In this document: positions 3,727-7,942 of the stretch, in pieces
How positions within the stretch are numbered: position 1 is the first letter of the stretch
Layout: each line of letters starts with the position of its first letter
From: an uncultured Christensenella sp.
GTDB lineage: Bacteria; Bacillota; Clostridia; Christensenellales; UBA3700
NCBI GenBank assembly: GCA_910576875.1
Contig: CAJTKI010000068.1
Span: forward strand, 1 to 7,942
Direction of reading: 5' to 3'
Length of the DNA stretch: 7,942 bases
Notes under the pieces: model-generated
What the model was told of the DNA's origin: nothing
What the model saw: only the letters and a program-made list of their open reading frames with translations
Database searches by the model: none
Program-made: the position numbers and the translations under genes

Positions 3727-6390
3727 ATGACCGAACGGATTTTACAACTGCTGAAAGAGCTGACACTGGAAGAAAAAGCGTCGCTTTGTTCCGGCAAGGA
3801 TTTTTGGAATACCAAGGCGGTGCAACGTCTGGGCATTCCGAGCATCATGATGTCGGACGGCCCGCACGGACTGCGCAAGGAAAACAACGAAGACGACGCG
3901 GTCGGACTCAAACAGTCCTTCCCCGCGACCTCGTTCCCGCCCGCGGTCAACCTTGCCAGCACCTGGAATCCGCAAATGGCGCGTCTGATGGGCGAGATGC
4001 TCGGCGAAGAGTGTCAGGATCAGGAAGTCAACATCATTCTCGGTCCCGGTACCAACATCAAGCGTTCGCCGCTGTGCGGTCGCAATTTCGAATATTTGTC
4101 CGAAGACCCGCACCTTGCCGGCGTCATGTGTCGCGAATACATCGACGGCGTCCAGAGCAAGGGCGTGGGCACGTCGCTCAAACATTTCTGCGCCAACTCG
4201 CAGGAGCGTCTGCGCATGACGATCAACGCGATTTTGGACGAACGCACGCTGCGCGAAATCTATTTGCCCGCATTCGAGACCGCCGTACAGGCGCAACCCG
4301 CGACGGTCATGTGTTCCTACAACCGCCTCAACGGCACGTACCTGTCCGACAACCGTCGCATGCTCACCGAGATTTTGCGCGACGAATGGGGCTATCGAGG
4401 CGTCGTCGTCAGCGACTGGAACGCGACCAACGACCGTGTCGAAGGCGTGCGCTCCGGTATGGATTTGGAGATGCCGAGCACCGGCGGCGCGACGGACAAA
4501 CAGATCGTCAAAGCCGTCAAGGACGGCACGCTCGACGAAGCGGATCTGGACAAGATCGTCGCGCGCTTGATCGAGATGGCGTTGCGCTACGACGCATTGC
4601 GCCGCCCCGACTATCGTTGCGATTATCAAGCGGCGCACGACGCTGCGCGCCGCATTGCGGAAGAGTCGATGGTTTTGCTCAAAAACGATCGCAACCTGCT
4701 CCCGTTTGCCGCCGACGGCGAACGCTTTGCCGTCATCGGCGATTTGGCGAAGCATCCGCGTTATCAAGGCGCGGGCAGCTCGCACATCAATCCGTACCAA
4801 CTGGTCGGCTTTACCGATTGTCTGGACGCGCTGGGCGTGGATTATGAGTTTGCGCCCGCCTACAACGCGACCGGCAACGACCACGACGAGACCATGATCG
4901 CGCAGGCGATCGAGACCGCCAAGCGCAACAAACGCGTACTGCTCTTCGTCGGTCTGACGGATGACTTCGAGAGCGAAAGCTACGACCGCAGTCACATGAA
5001 TCTGCCCGCGTCGCACGACAAATTGGTGCGCGAAGTATTGCAAGCCAATCCCGACACCGTCGTCATACTGTTCGGCGGTTCTCCGGTCGCGATGCCGTGG
5101 ATCGACGACGCGCATACGTTGCTCAACGCTTATCTGCCCGGCGAAGCGGGCGGCGAGGCGCTCTACAACATTCTCTTCGGCAAAGTCAATCCGAGCGGCA
5201 AACTCGCGGAAACCTACCCGATCCGCGTCGAAGATTATCTGGCGTCCCGATACTATCCGATGGGGCCCAAGAACGTCGAATACCGCGAATCGATCTTTGT
5301 CGGCTATCGCTATTACGACAGCGCGCGCAAACAAGTATGCTTCCCGTTCGGATACGGTCTGAGTTATACGCGATTCGAATATTCGGACTTGCGCGTCGAC
5401 GGCATGCAGGTATCGTATACGGTGACCAACGTCGGCGACCGCGCCGGATCGGAAGCCGCGCAGCTGTATGTGCACGACTGCGCGCCGCTCGTCTATAAGG
5501 CGGAACAGGAACTCAAAGCATTCGCCAAAGTGACGTTGCAACCGGGCGAAAGCGCGCGCGTCGTCCATACGTTGCAGGAACGCGATTTTGCGTTCTACAA
5601 CACCGCGGTCAACGGCTGGACGGCAAACGACGGCGTTTACGAAATTCGGATTGGCGCAAGCAGCCGCGACATCCGTCTCAGACAGGCGGTCGAGCTGTCG
5701 TTTGCGTCGCACACGGACAACGTACCGGATTACCGTTCGATCTGCCCGTGCTATTATGATATGCCCAACTTGGAGTCCGTGCCGGACGAACAGTATCACG
5801 CGCTCTACGGCGCGCCGATCCCGCCCAACGTACCGAGCAAGCGCGGATCGTTCGACCGCAATACGACGATCGGCGAATTGCGCTGCTGTCTGATCGGCAA
5901 GATCATCATGGCTGTCGCGCCGTCGATCATCAAGGGGCAAGTCCCCAACGCCGACATGACGACGATGCTGATGCTCCAACAAGGCATGTCCGAAATGCCG
6001 ATGCGCGCGCTGGGCGGCGTTACGTCCGGACTGTTGTCGCAGACGCTGATCGACGGATTCCTGCTGTGGGGCAACCGTCACCGCCTGCGCGGATTGTTCC
6101 GTATGTTGCGCGGATTGGGCGAATCGTTGCGCAACATCGCGCGCAAGGACGAAGCAAACCGTCAAAAGCATGAATTGGCGCGCCAGCGCAAAGAGTTGGA
6201 AAAACAGCAAAAGGCGGAAGAAAAGCAAGCTGCCAAGGAGCAGAAAGCGGAAGAAAAAGAAGCCGCCAAAGCCCAAAAGGCAGAAGAAAAAGAGGCTGCC
6301 AAAGCCCAGAAAGCCGAGGAGAAAGAGGCCGTCAAAGCCGAAAAAGCCGCCGCAAAAGCAGCGCGCAAATCGGACAAAGACGCCGACTGA
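3727..6390 (+). CDS. Family-3 glycoside hydrolase (beta-glucosidase-like) with C-terminal extension
   Basis: An 887-residue enzyme expected to cleave beta-linked sugars from small glycosides by a retaining mechanism. There is no signal peptide, so it is cytoplasmic. The N-terminal barrel has MSDGPHGLR (42-50), GRNFEYLSEDP (118-128), KHF (152-154) and VVVSDWNATNDR (226-237), with Asp230 as the expected nucleophile. The second domain (about 315-545) has EESMVLLKN and FESESYDRSHMNLP, with the acid/base Glu at 415 or 417; Ser418 stands where Gly is common. PFGYGLSYTRFEYS and GSEAAQLYV mark the FnIII-like domain (about 545-655). Typical enzymes end near there. Here a further 150 residues (about 656-803) with hydrophobic helices follow, then a Lys/Glu/Ala tail with four 11-residue repeats (829-872). 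Similar post-FnIII regions occur, from memory, in some Firmicutes GH3 proteins; the tail is odd. AAGGGAG lies 6 bases before the ATG. Substrate cannot be told from sequence; beta-xylosidase is possible. Confidence 0.95.
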   Translation: MTERILQLLKELTLEEKASLCSGKDFWNTKAVQRLGIPSIMMSDGPHGLRKENNEDDAVGLKQSFPATSFPPAVNLASTWNPQMARLMGEMLGEECQDQEVNIILGPGTNIKRSPLCGRNFEYLSEDPHLAGVMCREYIDGVQSKGVGTSLKHFCANSQERLRMTINAILDERTLREIYLPAFETAVQAQPATVMCSYNRLNGTYLSDNRRMLTEILRDEWGYRGVVVSDWNATNDRVEGVRSGMDLEMPSTGGATDKQIVKAVKDGTLDEADLDKIVARLIEMALRYDALRRPDYRCDYQAAHDAARRIAEESMVLLKNDRNLLPFAADGERFAVIGDLAKHPRYQGAGSSHINPYQLVGFTDCLDALGVDYEFAPAYNATGNDHDETMIAQAIETAKRNKRVLLFVGLTDDFESESYDRSHMNLPASHDKLVREVLQANPDTVVILFGGSPVAMPWIDDAHTLLNAYLPGEAGGEALYNILFGKVNPSGKLAETYPIRVEDYLASRYYPMGPKNVEYRESIFVGYRYYDSARKQVCFPFGYGLSYTRFEYSDLRVDGMQVSYTVTNVGDRAGSEAAQLYVHDCAPLVYKAEQELKAFAKVTLQPGESARVVHTLQERDFAFYNTAVNGWTANDGVYEIRIGASSRDIRLRQAVELSFASHTDNVPDYRSICPCYYDMPNLESVPDEQYHALYGAPIPPNVPSKRGSFDRNTTIGELRCCLIGKIIMAVAPSIIKGQVPNADMTTMLMLQQGMSEMPMRALGGVTSGLLSQTLIDGFLLWGNRHRLRGLFRMLRGLGESLRNIARKDEANRQKHELARQRKELEKQQKAEEKQAAKEQKAEEKEAAKAQKAEEKEAAKAQKAEEKEAVKAEKAAAKAARKSDKDAD
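6211..6342 (+). repeat. Four in-frame 33-bp repeats coding KAEEKEAAKAQ
   Basis: Units start at 6211, 6244, 6277 and 6310. Units 2 and 3 code for identical peptides (KAEEKEAAKAQ) but differ at five wobble positions, so the repeat is not a fresh duplication. The 11-residue period with Glu and Lys spaced 3-4 apart suits a single long helix or a hendecad coiled coil. A basic A/K-rich end (KAAAKAARKSDKDAD) follows. Confidence 0.9.
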
Positions 6391-6394
6391 CATT

Positions 6395-6413
6395 CGTCTT
6401 CGCATCGAAGACG
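6395..6413 (+). other. Short hairpin after the GH3 stop codon
   Basis: CGTCTTCG (6395-6402) and CGAAGACG (6406-6413) form an 8-bp stem with a 3-nt loop, starting 4 bases past the stop codon. It has no U tract and precedes the true terminator; it may protect the mRNA 3' end. Confidence 0.45.
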
Positions 6414-6432
6414 CGCCCCGACGACACGATCG

Positions 6433-6462
6433 GATCCGCAAATACGTTTGCGGATCTTTTTT
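6433..6462 (+). terminator. Rho-independent terminator of the GH3 gene
   Basis: GATCCGCAAA (6433-6442), loop TACG, TTTGCGGATC (6447-6456), then six T residues (6457-6462). It is a textbook terminator about 40 bases past the stop codon. Confidence 0.95.
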
Positions 6463-6470
6463 ACGCAAGC

Positions 6471-6520
6471 GATCGTATGCCGCGGCATCCGCGACGGGCG
6501 ATCGCTCGAATCATACGATC
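6471..6520. other. Folded intergenic element between convergent terminators
   Basis: GATCGTATG (6471-6479) and CATACGATC (6512-6520) form a 9-bp outer stem. Inside are a hairpin CGCGG-CAT-CCGCG (6481-6493) and the 8-bp palindrome GCGATCGC (6498-6505). No promoter or reading frame supports an RNA gene here, and both flanking genes end before it. The remaining sequence to 6605 shows only an imperfect direct repeat (GCATCT-ACGT-TTGC type, about 6536-6567). Confidence 0.4.
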
Positions 6521-6605
6521 CCCCGCGCAGCATTCGCATCTACGTTTGCGCATCTGACGTATTTGCCTATTCTCCGCCCTGCTCCGCAAAGTTCGTTTGC
6601 TTATG

Positions 6606-6643
6606 CGGACAAACAAACACCGCGGTATATGCCGCGGTGTTTG
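6606..6643 (-). terminator. Probable terminator of the lipoprotein gene
   Basis: A perfect 12-bp stem, CAAACACCGCGG (minus 6643-6632) with CCGCGGTGTTTG (6625-6614), is followed on the minus strand by TTTGTCC. The U tract is interrupted by G, so termination may be less efficient, but the stem is strong and lies about 37 bases past the stop codon. Confidence 0.75.
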
Positions 6644-6680
6644 CATTCCGATCCAATCCGACTTCGGCGCTTGTCCGCCG

Positions 6681-7445
6681 TTACTGCGGGATCGTCGGAC
6701 TTTGCGGGGTCGTCGGACCGCTCGTCTCTTGTTCGCCCTGCGGCGAATGCATGCGTTTGGACACGATTTGTCCGCTGTCCGTCGTCATCAACACCGCCCA
6801 ATAATCGTCCCGCGACGCAATAAACGATACATACCAGTAGTATCCCCCGCTCGGGCTGTGCGCGTCGTGGATCATGCGGATATAGACTTCGCGATTCCAA
6901 GCCTTTTCGCCAAGCAGCGCGTCGATCTGCGGCTGAAAGGTCTCGTATCCGATTTTCAGCGCCGCCAGATAGTCGATCATGCCGTCCAGTCGGTTGCTCA
7001 ATTCGATCGCATATTCCGTTTCTCCGTCGTGGATCGTCACGCTTTGCACCGCGCCGATGCCGTCCAATCCGGTGATGTCCGCCGTAAAGGATACGCCGAG
7101 ACGGTTGCGCGTCAACTGTCCTTTGAGTTCGCCGCTCTCGCCCGTCAGCGTGTACGTAAAGGTTTTGTCCAACAATTCCACTTGTTTGGGTCTGAGCGAC
7201 AGCTGCGTGCGCGCCACCTGCGTGCCGACGAGTCCGTCCGTCAGGAATACGTCCTCTTCCTGCATCACGGTCAACGCGATATCCATCGCTTCGTGATTGC
7301 CCGTCCACAGTCCCGTCTGATATGTCGAAACGGTATCTGCGACAAGCTCCAAATTGGTCTTAGGCGGTTTGCACGCCGTCAGGATGCCGACCGCGCACAA
7401 CGCGATCGCCGCAAGCGCAATCGCCAACTTGATCTTTTTTGCCAT
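6681..7445 (-). CDS. Lipoprotein of unknown function
   Basis: A 254-residue protein with a classical lipoprotein signal: basic start (MAKKIK), hydrophobic core and the lipobox LTAC with Cys25 as the lipidated residue. It should be attached to the outer face of the cytoplasmic membrane. The mature part alternates strand-like stretches (TFTYTLTGES, GVSFTADITGL, VQSVTIHDGETEYAIEL) with two helices (about 154-181). Near the end, YYWYVSFIASRDDYWAVLMTTDSGQIVSKRM (202-232, quoted only by its key residues Tyr203, Trp204, Trp216, Asp223 and Gly225) is compatible with a PepSY- or NTF2-like fold, which is a guess. A Pro/Thr/Gln-rich tail (EQETSGPTTPQSPTIPQ) ends it. AAGGAGG lies 5 bases before the ATG, a very strong site. 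I recognise no family. The gene follows a membrane protein gene on the same strand but across a 314-bp gap with its own promoter. Confidence 0.9.
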   Translation of the reverse strand: MAKKIKLAIALAAIALCAVGILTACKPPKTNLELVADTVSTYQTGLWTGNHEAMDIALTVMQEEDVFLTDGLVGTQVARTQLSLRPKQVELLDKTFTYTLTGESGELKGQLTRNRLGVSFTADITGLDGIGAVQSVTIHDGETEYAIELSNRLDGMIDYLAALKIGYETFQPQIDALLGEKAWNREVYIRMIHDAHSPSGGYYWYVSFIASRDDYWAVLMTTDSGQIVSKRMHSPQGEQETSGPTTPQSPTIPQ

Positions 7446-7598
7446 ATTCGCCTCCTTGTTCTGACACAGCCTATGCGTCGGACATGCCCTTTATGCACGA
7501 GCGCGCCAAAAGGTTCCGCAATCGCTCGATTTTTTTGACTTCGGATCGGTTGCGCGTTGCCGATCGTCGATTCCGCCCCGATTGCGCGATTGTTTCGG
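7446..7598 (-). other. Leader of the lipoprotein mRNA, proximal part
   Basis: This belongs to a gene-free stretch running from 7446 to 7759. Apart from the ribosome site (7451-7457) it holds a short inverted repeat GATCGG...CCGATC (7542-7563) and a run of seven A residues on the minus strand (7530-7536). A GTG-started frame across it (from 7654) overlaps the lipoprotein gene, lacks a ribosome site and is Arg-rich, so I do not call it a gene. No known riboswitch is recognised. Confidence 0.4.
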
Positions 7599-7627
7599 AT
7601 ACGCCGCAAGACGGATTTGCGGCGCAT
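7599..7627 (-). promoter_or_regulatory. Leader hairpin 2 upstream of the lipoprotein gene
   Basis: On the minus strand CGCCGCAA (7624-7617) pairs with TTGCGGCG (7609-7602) around a 7-nt loop, extended by a G-U and two A-U pairs. The G-U pair forms only in the minus-strand RNA, which supports reading it as part of the lipoprotein leader. There is no U tract. Confidence 0.45.
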
Positions 7628-7653
7628 ATCTGCGATGTAGTTGTCAAGGTACA

Positions 7654-7678
7654 CGGAGACGGCGCCCGACCGTCTCCG
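7654..7678 (-). promoter_or_regulatory. Leader hairpin 1 upstream of the lipoprotein gene
   Basis: CGGAGACGG and CCGTCTCCG form a perfect 9-bp GC-rich stem with a 7-nt loop, about 20 bases past the predicted transcript start. There is no U tract on either strand, so a simple terminator is unlikely. Confidence 0.5.
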
Positions 7679-7703
7679 ATCGCGCGCCGCGTTTCTCTTT
7701 TAG

Positions 7704-7732
7704 GATTGTATCATATGCCGTCCGAAATCCGA
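7704..7732 (-). promoter_or_regulatory. Extended -10 promoter for the lipoprotein gene
   Basis: On the minus strand TG (7712-7711), one base, then TACAAT (7709-7704) is a good extended -10; the -35 at 17 nt is weak (TTCGGA, 7732-7727). The predicted start near 7697 gives a leader of about 250 nt. It lies only 28 bases past the stop of the upstream gene, with no terminator between, so read-through could also occur. Confidence 0.55.
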
Positions 7733-7759
7733 ACGCTTTTATGACAGCGATTTTTGATT

Positions 7760-7942
7760 TTACCGATTGGAATTTTGTTTTTCCTGACGGCGCCGCATGC
7801 GTCGCATGCTGCCGACCGTCACCCAAATACCGAATTGCAGCAGCGTCATCGCGCCCATCATGCCCAAAGCCGCAAACACCGCAATGCGGAACCATTTTGC
7901 ATTCGCCAACGTTTCGCCGTCTCCGCCCGACTGCGTCGGCGC
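7760..7942 (-). CDS. C-terminal end of a single-pass membrane protein (runs off right edge)
   Basis: The last 60 residues are visible; the start lies beyond the window. A polar Gly/Ser/Asp linker (PTQSGGDGETLANAK) leads into one hydrophobic helix (WFRIAVFAALGMMGAMTLLQFGIWVTVG, about residues 17-44, key residues Trp17, Phe22, Trp40 and Gly44) and then a short strongly basic tail (SMRRMRRRQEKQNSNR). By the positive-inside rule the tail is cytoplasmic and the missing N-terminal part is outside the cell, typical of a C-terminally anchored surface protein. There is no LPXTG-type sorting motif in the visible part. No terminator follows the TAA. Family cannot be assigned. Confidence 0.75.
   Translation of the reverse strand, partial: APTQSGGDGETLANAKWFRIAVFAALGMMGAMTLLQFGIWVTVGSMRRMRRRQEKQNSNR

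Noticed and set aside
3742..6468. A 908-residue open frame on the minus strand opposite the GH3 gene
   Set aside because: It is codon-aligned with the GH3 frame, and stays open because that gene avoids TTA, CTA and TCA codons. The predicted protein is Arg-rich and without family motifs.
7379..7654. A GTG-started 91-residue frame in the lipoprotein leader
   Set aside because: It lacks a ribosome site, is rich in Arg and overlaps the strongly supported lipoprotein start in another frame.

Overview
The window looks like chromosomal DNA of an uncultured, anaerobic, gut- or rumen-type member of the Bacillota (Clostridia-like). The sequence itself shows vegetative (sigma-A type) promoters with TTGACT/TTGACA and TAAAAT/TATACT boxes, strong AAGGAG-type ribosome binding sites, U-tract hairpin terminators, a lipobox lipoprotein, two more proteins with export or membrane signals, and a cytoplasmic family-3 glycoside hydrolase of a type I associate with Firmicutes. 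Coding DNA is GC-rich and avoids TTA, CTA and TCA codons; intergenic DNA around 860-1000 is AT-rich. The taxonomic placement is inference. I see no rRNA, tRNA, IS element, CRISPR array or phage gene.

Layout, left to right. (1) 1-769, minus: N-terminal part of a secreted or anchored surface protein, cut by the window edge. (2) 770-1207, no gene: two inverted copies of a roughly 33-nt hairpin flank an AT-rich spacer; a strong plus-strand promoter fires directly into the right copy, predicting a transcript of about 40 nt; the terminator of the next gene follows. (3) 1208-1774, minus: a small two-helix membrane protein resembling YcxB, with its own promoter and a 22-bp perfect palindrome upstream. 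(4) 1954-3408, minus: guaB, IMP dehydrogenase, with promoter and terminator. (5) 3409-3726: divergent promoter region sharing an 11-mer around both -35 boxes, plus a UUCG-capped hairpin in the hydrolase leader. (6) 3727-6390, plus: GH3 beta-glucosidase-like enzyme with an extra C-terminal region and a tail of four 11-residue repeats, then a terminator. (7) 6391-6680: convergent intergenic region with terminators on both sides and a folded element between them. (8) 6681-7445, minus: lipoprotein of unknown function, preceded by a 314-bp gene-free stretch (7446-7759) with an extended -10 promoter and two strong hairpins. (9) 7760-7942, minus: C-terminal end of a single-pass membrane protein, cut by the right edge.

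The genes do not form one pathway. guaB is housekeeping (guanine nucleotide synthesis), the GH3 enzyme would release sugars from small imported glycosides in the cytoplasm, and the others are envelope proteins. Most genes have their own promoter and terminator, so this reads as a string of single-gene transcription units. The least explained parts are the duplicated hairpin locus at 826-1040 and the C-terminal tail of the GH3 enzyme. I found no clear new multi-gene system.
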